DNA from: Epiperipatus broadwayi
Lineage: Eukaryota; Onychophora; Udeonychophora; Euonychophora; Peripatidae
Assembly (NCBI GenBank): GCA_028023455.1
Contig: JAQFVV010012396.1
Location: 23,599,292 to 23,663,291 of the forward strand
Direction of reading: 5' to 3'
DNA: 64,000 nt
Numbering within the stretch: the stretch's first letter is position 1; each line of letters opens with the position of its first letter. The notes under the pieces are model-generated. The model saw only the letters and a list, made by a program, of their open reading frames with translations, did no database searches and was not told the origin of the DNA. The position numbers and the translations under genes were made by a program. Below, one piece after another: positions 1 to 13,470 of the stretch.

Positions 1-321
1 ATTTATAATGTTTCTAAGGTTGCACATTTTATTAATAACATCAAAGTATCAAATATTCTCTCCTGAGATTAGGAGATACAATGCTAGGCAGATTAAAATA
101 TAGCTTTTTTTTTTTATCTCGAAGACAATTAAATTTTGTTGATTAAAAAGATATAGTATTTCTTTTCAATAATATTTTTAAAATCTTAAAGATCGTGTGA
201 GAAGATTATTTATCTAAAGTCTTATGTTTAATTCAATTACTAACATTTAATTTCTTTTTAAAACTCAAATTAAGTAAAAATAGCAAATATTACCAGATTA
301 TTATAATTATACATATTGCTT
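1..321. other. AT-rich stretch without recognisable gene
   Basis: Only short AT-rich runs are visible, including a T run near 105-116. No coding similarity, RNA gene or clear repeat was seen before the inverted-repeat element that starts at about 322. Confidence 0.5.
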
Positions 322-471
322 TAACTCCCCTCATATATACTTTAATACAAAAATAAAGAACAAAAAAGAAATATATATATATAATGCATTAATGTGTATA
401 TGAGAGGAGTTAAATCAATACATATATGAATATATCAAGAAATGCAAAGAAAGTAAAAGGAGAAAAATAAG
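322..471. mobile_element. MITE-like inverted-repeat element, family C copy 1
   Basis: The left end TAACTCCCCTCATATATACT near 322 is the inverse of TATATGAGAGGAGTTAA near 396-412, so the unit has terminal inverted repeats of about 25-30 bases around a short AT-rich centre. The right end is followed by about 60 bases (AATATATCAAGAAATGCAAA and onward to an AATAAGA near 471) that recur downstream of the same inverted repeat at 28.19-28.25 kb. Two copies sharing both arms and the right-hand flank show that this is a dispersed family. It has no coding capacity, so it must be non-autonomous if mobile. The inner hairpin of the other copy is missing here, so this copy looks internally deleted. Confidence 0.6.
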
Positions 472-1721
472 ATTATCATAATTAAAAAAAACTCTGACGT
501 AGCAGCAGTAACATCTGTCTGTATCACATATGATGTAAGATTTGGAATTATTTTCTTATATAACAATATTTCTAAGCAAGCTTTTTTATTCTCTCTATGT
601 GATGTAGTTTTTTTTATAAAAAATTATTCAGTTTACAACTTTCATTAAAATCAAATGGTTTATTGACTGAATAATGTGTAGCAAAATGACTTGTTTAATC
701 CTAATTTAGAAATGTTTACCTGTCATGTTTATCATGATATTATCTATATAGCACAAGTGACTTGAGAGTTAAAGGTATCTGGATCAAAGCTCAATCATGA
801 CTTATTTCTGGAAATCAATTAACACGATATCTCAATAATGAATTAACTTATTGAAACCTTTTACACTTTCATTCATTGTATTGATATTTTTGAAAATTTC
901 CAAGCTTTTATTAGCAATCTCTGGTCATTTATTATCATAATATACCTTTTATTAAAAAAATTTTTTTTTTCATATGAAAAATAAATAATCGTTGTATTAA
1001 ATTACTCTCAACTACCAGAATGTTTTCTTTTTTCCTGATATGAATACCTGACATATATATTTTATTAAGGCGTAGCATTCGATAAATATAAAATTGCGAT
1101 ATTTTATCCCTTGTGTTATGAAAAATTGACAAAATGATTTTTTTTAAGATAAATAATTGAATATATTTTAAAATTTGTTTCAACAAATAGTGTATTTACT
1201 TGACTTTTTATAATTTTAGTAAATAATAATAATAATATGTAAATAAGATATTTATTTTAGATAGCGCGATGTTTTTTAACTGTAATAATAACCAGCATTA
1301 AGCTAAATCACATGCGCTTTGTGGATTTTAACTATAAATGAATACTCTCACTTTCCAAAAACAAGATAAAGTCATTGTGAAAAGATAGAAAGAATCCATC
1401 TATCCTGATATATAAAATAAAATATCTTATTTACATATGTTTAATTTCAACTAAGAATGACATCATAAATTCTAGTAAATTTTGTAAGCCTCATTCATTC
1501 AGGCATAGTAAAAGTAATTTAAAATGATTGTGTAATATCTTCACACTCTCATTTCCAAATACTTAAGATTTGTCCATATTTAAACGTTTGGGTTGGAAGA
1601 CTAGACGAATTCATTCCATCATTCCACAAAGACTTTATTTTGTATTTGGAAGGTAAGAGTATTTATTTATAAATCCACAAAGCCCATGTGCATTAGCTTA
1701 ATGCTGATTATTACTACAATA
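472..1721. other. AT-rich stretch, nothing recognised
   Basis: Both strands give only short AT-driven open frames. No protein motif, tRNA-like box pair or clear inverted repeat was seen in this interval. Confidence 0.45.
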
Positions 1722-1937
<216 letters not shown>

Positions 1938-2081
1938 TTGCTATCTTCTCTTTCTCTTTTCTTATTATCTAAAATTAGTATTTTAGTTTCTTTAGGTGTG
2001 CTCATTTGTTTGTCTTCACTTGTTCCTTTGTTATTAAAACCCAGTGAAGAAAAGAACCAAGAGAATAGATACAGAAATATA

Positions 2082-2850
2082 ATGAAAGTTAGAATAGCTG
2101 CTATTAATATGAGAGGACTGAACTCAGTTAACAAAATTTATAAAATCAAAAATTGGATCAAAGACACACAACCACATATAATTGGATTCCTAGAGATAAA
2201 AATTTATGCAAGATCACAGGTAGATCCAGCAGTGTGTTTGGCTAAAGAAAGATTCAGTCATTCTCCAGAGACTTTTTCACCATCAGCAGGGACTGGAATC
2301 TTTATTTCTCATAAATGTCCATTTACAAAGTTTAAAATATTTTACATTGATTCTAATCTATTGATGGCAACATTCCAACATAAGACTATGATAACTAATG
2401 TGGTGTTTGTATATATGCCAATCTAAACTAAAAATTTAAAGCAATAATTGCAAATATTAATTCCACACTAAGTGCTACATCAAATCTAACCATCATCATT
2501 GGGGGATCTTAACATAACATATCAGGAATTTACACACAGATGGATTCATAAAATTTCAGTTTCTCTCATGAGTGGCCAGGGATTTTTACCAGACACAGCA
2601 ATTTCTTTCCACAATAAATATTTCTTTTCATTAATAGACTTAATATTTTATTCACCAATATTCCACCACCTAATGATGATTAAACTCACTACATCTACAT
2701 TCTCCAACCACTCAGGGCAAATTATCAGCATTAATGTTGACCACATTCAAATATCCCTATTCCCACTAACTAGAACAATTAGAGTGTTAATTCCAACAGC
2801 TAACACTGAATTTCTTTTTTCAGAATCATATCTTGTTGAAAAAAATTCAT
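2082..2850 (+). pseudogene. LINE endonuclease domain remnant
   Basis: The domain opens with MKVRIAAINMRGLN near 2082, where the conserved N of the first endonuclease motif is kept. IIGFLEIK near 2180 corresponds to the catalytic-Glu motif. MGDLNIT near 2499 keeps the D-x-N motif, and IDLIFYSP near 2635 corresponds to the late domain core. The terminal Ser-Asp-His motif reads SNHS near 2705, so the Asp has become Asn, a loss expected to disable cleavage. A stop at about 2424 and a frame change before 2499 split the domain. In an intact LINE this enzyme nicks the target DNA to prime reverse transcription. An open frame that runs in from 1686 is only read-through of the microsatellite; the likely start is the ATG at 2082. 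Confidence 0.8.
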
Positions 2851-3499
2851 GAAATGAATCCATGACCACAGAACAATATCAAGCTTACATAAACATCCTT
2901 TCACTTAATATTAATCACATCACAATGAAGCAACCACCCCATCAAGGCTAAAAGCTTTGGCAGATCAATTACACAAACAAATAGGGATGATTAACCCATC
3001 ATATCACACACAACAAAATATTTTCAAACTTACACATACATATTACAATGTATACGAAAATCTCAAAATTTACCTAAAAATTAAAAAAAGGAAAATTAAA
3101 TGGGCCCTAGGGAATCCACCAAAAATCAAAGTACCAATAGCAATACAGATGGAGAAATGGAATATATGCAGGCCATAATATGATCATGCTAATCTACCAA
3201 TACTTCAAAAGCAGGCTGCAATCAGATGAAGATATTTCAATGGCATCACACATATTCAGCATTCCTGAAACTAAGAGGCCATTTACCATAGATGACTTCA
3301 CAAAAAAACTAGCTAATATACTGGAAGCTTGACACTCAGGTAGCCCTGGAATCCTATTGTTTGTTTTGGAAGACTTAAGCCAATACATAACAAAATATGT
3401 CTGTAGCTTAGCCAATGAGTTAGCACAAAAAAAATCAGAACATAGAAGGGATCTACCATATTGTAAATGTTCCATACAATAAAAAACCAAAAAAATATT

Positions 3500-4061
3500 T
3501 CCTTCCTTGCAGATTTAAGACCAATATCCATGGGTCCATTGCCCATAAAAATAATAGAAAAGATGATCAAGGAAAAAATTGAACAGTACATATTAACACT
3601 AATTTTCAAAGCACAACATGCAAAAAAAAGAATCATCAATAATACAGGCAGCAGGACTTTTCAAGGCAGTACTCACATTGATTAGACATAAAAAATATGC
3701 ACCTATTGTAGTTCAACTCGATATTGAGGCTGCATTTGATTCAGTTAACATTAAAGTTTTGCTGGAAATGCTCAAAAGCACCAACATCCCTAGAACACAT
3801 CTATACATCATTGTGAATCTACTTATCAATAGAAAAATACATATATCTATCAATGGAAGAAATTCACCAACTTTCACACCAAAACAGTCTTTATCACAAG
3901 AATCACCACTTAGTGCACTGCTCTTTATATACTACATTAATCCTCTCATTAAGAAGATACATAATACATTCGATGGGATTCAGATACTTGAAACAACACA
4001 GCACATAGCTTGTTTAGCATTAATGGATGACATTACAGTTTTTCTCTCATCCAAAAAATAA
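3500..4061 (+). pseudogene. LINE reverse transcriptase domain remnant
   Basis: Two overlapping frames carry RT motifs in order. LRPISM near 3515 is followed in the next frame by VQLDIEAAFDSVN near 3714, where the catalytic Asp is kept. The motif usually reading QGxPLS is degraded to SQESPLS near 3895. ALMDDITVF near 4017 keeps the Asp pair. The frame shift between 3618 and 3685 and the stop at 4059 break the chain, and further C-terminal sequence continues in other frames. In the family this enzyme copies the LINE RNA at the nicked target. Confidence 0.8.
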
Positions 4062-4879
4062 ATTCCACAACTGAAGCAATTACTGGAAGAATACAGTGCA
4101 CACTATAAGCTCAAATTCAATCAAGCAAAAACTTTAGCATGGTCTCTATTTACATAAAGACTATGCATGATGATCTATTAGTCAAAACCAACATCTTTCC
4201 TGGGTTTTTCATTTCATTTGAGAATCACAGGGATGAGATATCAAATTCAAAATAGGATTAAAGAAGAAATAAAGTGGATTGCTGACTCCCTTTTGGAGAT
4301 TTATATGTCTGTCTTTTCCAAAGTACAGTTAATTAACCAACTAATTATAACAAATATCAGATATTATTAACCAATTATTGAATTCTCAATGGCTTTTATA
4401 AAAAAAATCAAAGCAATATGCAATCAGTTATTCTGATCCAAAAAGAGAGTTTCCATATCAAATAGAAAAATGTCTCAACCACTGATAAAAAATGGACTTG
4501 GTCACCACACAGTTGAAATCTTCCACATAACATAAAAGTTGATGAATGCCATTATTATGACTATGAAATAATTCCCGAAACTAAGACATCTAATTGAAGT
4601 TACTCATACTGACAGACCACCACCACCAGGAACATATATCTCATCCATAGTTTATTAATGTAAAACCAATAAGGACATACCAGAGCAATATGAGAACAAA
4701 TAATCATAAAGGGAAATATACAACCTAATAAATAAAGAAACTAATGCAAATGAACCTCCACCAATGCTGGGAATAGATAACAAAAAACTAATTAAACAAT
4801 TAAAGCAATGTGTACTGGAACCTAAGTTCTTCAATTTTCTAATAAAAATGAACCTCACTGCTATGCCCAAGACCTTTTT

Positions 4880-5036
4880 TTCCACTATAAAAGGATGTAT
4901 AGAGACATAGATCCATTTTGTGGACTATGCCGCAGAGCCAAAGAAACAATTGAACACCCAATTTACAACTGTGAAGGTTTGACAAAAATAAGACAATGGC
5001 ATTCAACATATATAGATGGAAAAACACCACGATGGA
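4880..5036 (+). pseudogene. LINE C-terminal CCHC zinc-knuckle remnant
   Basis: One frame reads PFCGLCRRAKETIEHPIYNC at 4913-4972. The spacing is C-x2-C-x8-H-x4-C, the pattern of the zinc finger after the RT domain in several LINE clades. It lies about 850 bases downstream of the RT piece on the same strand. All four metal ligands are intact although the surroundings are broken. Confidence 0.7.
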
Positions 5037-5481
5037 GCAAATTATTGATGCATATCAGAGCCTAGTGATACCAAACATCAGGACAGCTACATTTGTCCTA
5101 TATTCTTTTTGGTGCATGAGATGCAGCTTTATAATGAGAAAAAATACTCAAACATTATCTGGCTACATTCATTAATAAACTAATACAAATCAAAGATAGA
5201 GATGAAACTATCGTTAGACCACATTTATATGCCACAACTTGGTCACCTTAAAAAAAACAATCAAGACTATGTGAAATGCAAAACAAAGACAATTGAAAAC
5301 ACTGAAGTTACTGTGTTATTTATAAACTATAGAACAAGGAACAAGTTCTAAATTGCCACAAGATAAAACTTATGTTTAAAGAATTGTAAACCAAAACTGT
5401 AAATTTTACTTAATCAAATTGTAAATACAATGTAGTAGAAACTATGTAAACCACAAAAAGTAATAAAGTACCTTTTGAAAC

Positions 5482-5811
<330 letters not shown>

Positions 5812-6226
5812 TTAAATGTCTTTATTGTTTAGAAGTTTCTAAGATATTTGAATGCCAGAAGCATCAGAATTGGAATCGATCCCGGTTCTTACACTCTAAA
5901 TTCAGACAATCTACCATGCATTAAACCATAAAACAAAACAAAAATATTACTTTTTAAGAATAATTATTTAGACAACAAAAACATATATATATATATTGTT
6001 GAATTATAGGAATAAATTTATATTAAATAATTAAATGAAATGCTTTTATGCCAAAAAATTGTTAATGAATATAGAATGTATATATATGCATGTGAAAACT
6101 TAGTATAAAAAAACCCTGAGTAATTCATTTTTATCCAGAATATCATATTAAATAAAAAATGTATTACGCAGTGGAAATGATATTTCTTCATATTTATTTA
6201 CATCTAATTCAAGGTGCATTTGCTTA

Positions 6227-6333
<107 letters not shown>

Positions 6334-8168
6334 AATGGATTTCAGATGATGAAGACTAATGGTGATGATTTAACAAGTATTCATCTCTTAACTCAGTTAC
6401 AGTATATAATTCTAAATTGAATGTGAGAAATTTAAAATTTGTAAACTAATATACTATCATTCAAAATAACTATTCTTATTACTAAATCATTAATTTGAAA
6501 TCCATGATGACAATAAAACCAGGTAATTTTCAATATTATAATTTTTGAGGAGACAATTTTTTTTTAAAATAATAATTATATTTTCTAACCACCTTATCAC
6601 TCATAAAATTATGAAAGGATTTTCAATGAGATTTAAGTTGCTAAAACCTATTATAGAACCATTTGCAAGAAGACCCCATCATAGTAGTTCTTGATTTTTT
6701 ACAAAAGCAATATCCCTGATTCTGATGAACACATAATTATATTTATTTTATTAATTTTTAAAATAAATTATTGAACAGGAGAATAAAATTCAACTGATTC
6801 CAATCTAAATTTAAACTCAGCAACTTATTTATTAAAGATAAGTTAAATATATTAATAATCTGCAATGACCAGAAATATATCTTTCAAAAGATATTAATCA
6901 AACACACTTGTTAATTTGCCAAAATATTCATTACCTTACTTTCAACTAATACATTGATTACTAATTCCAAAGACAGACTAGAATCTGATCAGACTCTTAA
7001 CACTGTATACAAAATATTATGTCTTCAAATTGGTTGCCAAACATTATATAATGGCAAATCTCATGCAACCATCTACACAAAGTCTTTCAACATCATTATG
7101 TATATAGAAGAGCTTCTTATAAAGCCAAAAATCCACTGTCTATATTTTTAAATTTTCCTTGGCTACTATTGCAATATAGAATGACACGTGACCAAATATA
7201 ATATCAAGGAAGCCTGGCATATAGCTAATAACATCCACACTATAAACCAAAAAGGAATTACACTTTCCCCCTCCCCAAAAAATGAATTCTTTAATTCCCA
7301 ATTTGCATAATTTTGATTATCTATTACTTATATATTCCATTTTTTTCCATAGAATTCATTGGATAATTATGAGGATATAGAAATTCCTCAAAAGTGCTAA
7401 TCTATCTTGGTAATATAATTCATATTTTAGCTTGATCTTTAACTGCATGTCAGCACATATAGATATATTCCTGGATTAAATGGAAAACATTCTTGATATA
7501 CCATGCTGACTTTTTTCAACTCAACATTTGATGGTGGCTTTGGAGCTTGTTTTTAAGATAGTCACTAGCATTTCTTCTATCTTGATTTAATAACAACTAA
7601 TCTAATTTGGTGACGTTTTTGCACTGCTTTTATATTCTTTTAAATCCCATATTCATAAAAAATAAGTTTTTATAAACTTAGATGCTAATCTGATTACCTA
7701 CCCAGTGTACATTTATAAACATATTTAAAGGCTTGAATTTATTGTCTATTTTATTTCTTTATTTTATTATCCAGATTTTATTTATTTTTTTATTTTACAA
7801 ACAAAACTATGTTAATTAATGTTTTTTAGTAAATACAGCTTCTTTAAATAAATACAGTTTGCTATTTGTCTACGTTATTATTTACATAGATAGATATGTG
7901 GGTATGAGCATACATATAATTATAATTTTTTTTAGTAAATTACTATAATTTTATAACCAAAATAACATTATAATTTAAATTATCTTTATGAATTCAGGAA
8001 GTATTTTCTTTTTAATTTCTTCTTTATGATGCTTGTTTTATTTTAATAAATGGTTGTTTAAATTTACTCTAAAATACATGTGTTGGACCACATATCTAAT
8101 TGAATAACTATTTGTTTCTTTTATTTAAATTAATTTTCATGCCCATGTAATTAGTACTGAAATACTTG

Positions 8169-8214
8169 TTATGCTAATTTAACATCCAATTGTTATGCTA
8201 ATTTAACATCCAAC
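8169..8214. repeat. 23-base tandem duplication
   Basis: The unit GTTATGCTAATTTAACATCC plus AA(T/C) is present twice in a row with near identity. Confidence 0.85.
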
Positions 8215-8453
8215 TTTTTGGATATTTCTATTTTTAACTATTCATCTACTTTAGGACTTGATTCACAGTTATATTATGATATGTATATATATACATACAC
8301 ACACAATGATTTTTTTTTTTTTAAAATCTCAGTACTGTTAAATTTCAAAGTAGTTTCTATCAGCTAAAATAGCATAATATAAGAACAGATTAAATCTTCA
8401 TTGTACACATTTATTTTATTAGACTAAACTATTAAAACACACCAGTTGCAATG

Positions 8454-8454
<1 letters not shown>

Positions 8455-8485
<31 letters not shown>
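8455..8485. repeat. Short (TA)n tract
   Basis: About 15 TA units ending in TTTAAA. Confidence 0.9.
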
Positions 8486-8488
<3 letters not shown>

Positions 8489-10464
8489 AATCTGTGAAAG
8501 TTGTCAATAAACACACTTATATATGTAATTGAAATTAATATTTGAAATATATAATATGCTGTAGATTCTTATTAATATTGAGCTATTTTGAAATTGTAAT
8601 CAATGTTTGTTACACTGAATTATGTTTATGGCAGTTTTTAGAGTGATGTTTCTATTAATGTGTTTTCCATAATAATTTTAAATTCATGTGATTAATTCAT
8701 AACCAATTGCATTAAAATACTATTTTGTATAGCAGTATTAGAATTCTGTATCACTATTGAGATAATTAATATCTATTTCATACATATAATCAGTGAAAAA
8801 AGTATTATATATAATAATTGGAATAATAACCTTCATTTGCTAACAATAATGTTACAACAACGACTGTTATAGTCGTTCAACACATCAGTAAAAATGGATT
8901 AATTCTTTTTGATACCCATGAAAAATTATCCATCTATGTCTACAATTGGTATGTCATACTATTATAAATTTTTGAATGCCCTAATTATATATCTTTTTTT
9001 TCTAATTATATCTCTATTTTATAAAAATCAAATAGGTTTCAATTTAGTTCACTTAGTGTACATTTATACAGCTATCCTTCTGTTTTAGTGGTATCTGATA
9101 CCAGTTGTAGTCTAGACAGATTGAAAAATGTTTCTCAAAAAATTACTATTCCATTTTACTTTTTAAAATAAACAGAATAAAGCTTATTGCAAACAATGGC
9201 AATAAAAATAAGAAGTAAATCCATTTCATTACAATAACTGATTATGAGAAAGCAAAAATAAAGGGTTTAATATAAATAAAAGATGTCTAAACATACAGAA
9301 ATTCATCTTTTTAAAAAAAAAATTGCTACATTTTTTTTAGAGTCAAAAAAAAATATTTGTAATTAATGGCTACAACAATAAGAAACAAATTTAAAAATTA
9401 TAATAAAGCAATGAAAATATTCTAAAAAAAGTTGACATTTGAATCTAGTTAAACAAAAGTAATTTTATTTCATATTAGTGATTTTATGACTATATATTTT
9501 TAATAGTTTTATGTACATAATTTAATATTTATAGTAAATATTGATTATAAAAACTCAAATTTGAAATGATATATGTAATGCATATCTTAGGAGCAGTATG
9601 AGATGAGATGCTGGTTGACATAAAAGTGTGACATTGCAGAATATGCAATAATAAGTACAGAATCCAATATCAAATCTATAAAGTCATTCTTTTAGTCTCA
9701 TTCAATCAATTATAATTTGTATTCGCAAATTACAATTAATATTCACTCATTTTAATAAATGAGTAAACTATGAAAAAATAGAAATAAGCAAAGTTTAAAA
9801 TAAATAGTGCTAAATACCATATAATAATTTATTTTGATCTTAGGAAAATGGGTGCAAATATTATTAGTAATATAGATAGTAGCACATGAAGATTTATTAT
9901 TTTTAATCATTTAGAGCTTTATTAAGATATCTTTACATAGTGGTATTTTTTGGTTTATTTACAAGTTTATTAAATTATTTAAATATTAATTCTTCTGTCT
10001 TGTAAATATAAATTACAGCTGACTTTAATAAACTATATGAATCTTTCTATAGATTTAATGTGAACCCTTTTAGTTCAAAAATTTACTGATATACTTTTAT
10101 AAATATACTGTTATATCAAGATGTGCAAAATAACTAGCCCGGGAGTAGTTTGATCAAATGATAATACTAAATGGCTGCAGAAAGGAGTTTGCTATTAACT
10201 GAAAGGAGACCCTTTGATTCCTCTTGGAGGCCTTAAAGGAACCGAGCAGGGCAAATTCCTAATGTCCACTCCATACGTTCTTGTCGTTGCAGCTGTTATT
10301 ACTATATGTTTATTCATATAGTATACGAACATGGATGGGCTGCTCACCAACATGCATTAGCCAGCGTGGTGAGTTTATTGGCTTTTTACCTCTGAGTTTA
10401 AGATCAAGAAACACCATGGTCTTTCTTCTCAGTGCCTGATAAGGCAGAATGAATGTTTGTGTAA

Positions 10465-11861
10465 ATGATAAAGATTTTTCCCAATTATACAATTATGACA
10501 GACAAAAATAAAGCATGGCCCTTAATCCCAGGAGGCTGTAAAGTCACCAACCAAGGCAGCGGTTGGTGGCCGAAGGCGGAGGGTGCTAAGAATATCCTGG
10601 AGGCGGACCCAGGCTGCCATTTGATGACGACTTTTTATTTAGGTACTTACAACTGCAGATCACTTTCAAGTGAAGGAAGATTGCAAGAATTAGAAGAAGG
10701 ACTCTCTTATATTAAATGGGATATTATTGGACTTTGTGAAGTTAGAAGAAAAGGTGAAGAGACAATTGATTTAAAAAGTGGACATATGCTCTATTATAAA
10801 GGCACAAATATTGGAAATACAAGTGGAGTAGGATTCATTATAAATAAAAAGTGGAAGAACAATATTGTGGAGATTGATGGTGTATCAGACAGAGTGGCAA
10901 GATTAGTTATACAACTTAATAGCAGATACCAAATGCAGATAATTCAGGTTTATGCCCCAACAAGTTCTCACAGTGATGAAGTAGTAGAAGATTTTTATAT
11001 GGATGTACAAAAGGCTTTTGATCAGAGTAAACAACATTTTAAAATTGTTATGGGAGATTTTAATGCTAGAATTGGTAAACAAATGAAAGATGAAAGTGTT
11101 GTAGGTAATTTTGGTTATGGTAATAGAAATGAGAGAGGACATAGACTTGTGGAGTTTGCAGAGAAGGAAAAACTTTATATTATGAATTCTTTTTTTGAGA
11201 AAAATGTTAGAAGGAAATGGACATGGAAGCATCCAAATGAAGGTACATCAGAATTGGATTATATTTTGACTAACAGGAAATACATATTTCAAGATTGTAA
11301 TGTTCTTAATAAATTTAACACAGGAAGTGATCATCGATTAGTAAGGGGTAAGATACATGTTAATGTAAAACTAGAGAGACAAAAATTATTAAGAAAAACT
11401 ATATTTACAGTTGATATTCCTAATCTTCAGAAACATTCTAATGAATTTAAATTAGAACTTACAAATCGGTTTCAAGTATTAGTAGATTTTGAACATGATT
11501 CAGATTTGAATGAAATTAATATGAAAATAACTGATAAACTTTTAAAAACTGCAACAAAGATAGCTGGTAGAAAAAAGCAGCAATTGACTAATAAAATTTC
11601 TACTGAGACTAGAGAACTTATGAAGAAAAGAAGGAATATGAAGATATGCAAGAATGATGCATTAAAAAGAATTGAATATCTCGAATTTTGTAAAATGGTG
11701 CGGAAAAGAGTTGAAAATGATATAAGAAAGTATAACTGTGAACTAGCAAGAAAAGCTGTAGAAGAAAATAAAAGTCTTAAGAATGTAAAACAACATTTTG
11801 GTATTGGTAGGAAATTTATATCTGCAATAAGAAAAAAAGATGGAATTATTACGAAAAGAGA
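10465..11861 (+). pseudogene. RTE ORF, endonuclease part (frame broken at its end)
   Basis: The open frame from 10465 has 469 codons. Endonuclease motifs by residue are: TYNCRSL (Asn63), GLCEVRR (Glu92), QVYAPT (Tyr163), MGDFNARIG (Asp198, Asn200), KWTW (251-254), ELDYIL (263-268) and GSDHRL (Ser288-Asp289-His290). All residues needed for metal-dependent nicking are present. The true start is uncertain: the Met at 10465 gives a leader of about 53 residues that looks like translated 5' leader, and the Met at 10624 sits just ahead of the first motif. Residues after about 465 are out of frame because one base is missing near 11861, after which the protein continues in the next frame. Family role: the EN cuts target DNA for target-primed reverse transcription. 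Confidence 0.9.
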
Positions 11862-13450
11862 GATGACATTATGAAATTGGTAGAAGATTTTTATCAAGAA
11901 TTATATAGTAATAAAGAACAAGTACCTCCTATATCTATTACATCTTCCGAATTGCCCAGAATTTTAAATGAAGAAGTGAGAAATGCAATTAAATGTATGA
12001 AAAAAGGAAAGGCTCAGGTAATGATGGAATTATAATTGATATATTAAAAGAAGCAGGTGAAGAAACAGAAAAAATATTAGCAAAGTTATATACCAAATGT
12101 CTAAATGATAAAGATGTACCGGATGATTGGAAGAATGCAGTAATAATATTAATATTTAAAAAAGGTGATAAAGAAGATATTAGAAATTACAGACCTATCA
12201 GCCTTTTATCAGTTTTATATAAAATTTTTACCAAGATAATTACAACTCGTCTACAGAGAACCTTGGATTTTCACCAACCAAGAGAACAAGCTGGATTTAA
12301 AAGTGGTTTTAGTACAGTAGATCATATTCAAGTATTGAGAGAAGTTATAGAAAGGACAAATGAATATGAGTTGTCATTATGTTTTGGATTTGTAGATTAT
12401 GAAAAGGCATTTGATTCTATAAACATTTCTTCAGTGATTAAAGCATTGGATCATCAAGGTATAGATCCAGGATATTGTCATATTTTAAAGAATATTTATA
12501 AAAATGCAACAGCAACAATTAGATTACATAATGATACTGGGAAAGTCAACATTGAGAAAGGTGTAAGACAAGGTGACTCCATATCTCCAAAACTTTTTAC
12601 AGCAGTGCTGCAAGAAGTATTTTGTGGATTAAAATGGGAAACTAAAGGAGTGAAAGTAAATGGAGATTATTTAAGTCATTTAGATTTCGCAGATGATGTA
12701 GTTGTTTTTGCAAATAATGCTTCCGAGCTGCAGGAAATGTTGCAGGAGTTATCAGATGAAAGTAGGAAAGTAGGACTAAAGATAAATGTTAAAAAGACTA
12801 AAGTAATGTTTAATCGATTTGCTCCAAATATGAAAATAAAGATTGATTATGATGAATTAGAAGAAGTTAAGAGTTACAAATACCTTGGTCAGATTATTAA
12901 TACAGATGGAAACATAATAGAGGAAATTAATCATAGAATTAAACTTGGTTGGAGTGCTTTTGGTAGAAATAACTTGATATTAAAAGGAAATATGCCTATG
13001 TGTTTGAAAAGAAAGGTTTTTAACAAATGTGTTTTACCAGTTCTTACTTATGGATCTGAGACTTGGACACTTAATAGAAGATCAATACAGAGACTTCAGA
13101 CCACTCAAAGAAGTATGGAGAGATGTATGTTGGGAGTAACAAGAAGAGATCGAAAACGCAATGTATGGGTAAGAGAACAAACAGGTGTTACTGACCTCAT
13201 TGAAAAAATTAAAAGATTGAAGTGGAGTTGGGCTGGACATATTGCTAGAAGAGATGATAATAGATGGACAATTGAAATTTTAAACTGGATTCCAAGAGAT
13301 TGTAAAAGACCCCGAAGGAGACCACATGTAAGATGGATGGATGAAATAAGAAAATGTGTAGGGGTGATGTGGAGAAGAGAAGCTAAAGATCGGAGAAGAT
13401 GGATTAAACTTGGAGAGACCTTCATCCTGCAGTGGATTGATAATGGTTGA
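11862..13450 (+). pseudogene. RTE ORF, reverse transcriptase and C-terminal part
   Basis: From 11862 to 12014 the chain runs in one frame (DDIMKLVEDFYQELY...). One base is then missing near 12015-12016, and the remainder runs in a second frame to the stop at 13448-13450. In that second frame (numbered from 11993): RNYRPISLLSVLYKI (64-78), FVDYEKAFDSI with Asp135, GVRQGDSISPKLF (190-202), HLDFADDVVVF with Asp234-Asp235, and YKYLGQII (295-302). A C-terminal region rich in Arg/Trp (RWTIEIL, RPHVRWMDEI) follows, as in other RTE proteins. Catalytic residues are intact, so only the two indels separate this copy from an open EN-RT frame. That implies a recent insertion, unless the indels are sequencing errors. 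Confidence 0.9.
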
Positions 13451-13470
13451 TAATGATGATGATGATGAAT

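Larger units (their letters stand above)
10136..13470 (+). mobile_element. RTE-clade LINE, nearly full length
   Basis: GC content rises sharply at about 10136 (AGCCCGGGAGTAGTTTG) and falls back after 13470, which marks the element against the AT-rich surroundings. It has a 5' leader of about 330-490 bases, an endonuclease, a reverse transcriptase and a very short 3' end finishing in (GAT)n at 13450-13467. That short, repeat-ended 3' region is typical of RTE elements, as is the single EN-RT reading frame. Two single-base losses (near 11861 and 12015) break the frame; otherwise the catalytic motifs are intact. No target-site duplication was convincing. Antisense pieces at 34.04-34.82 and 61.62-61.87 kb belong to the same family and are more diverged. 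Confidence 0.9.

Noticed and set aside
10310-11897. Minus-strand frames inside the RTE element
   Set aside because: Antisense shadows of the EN coding region with no motif of their own.
13105-13425. Minus-strand 106-codon frame
   Set aside because: Antisense shadow of the RT C-terminal region. Similar plus-strand frames at 34.0-34.4 kb arise because that fragment is inverted.
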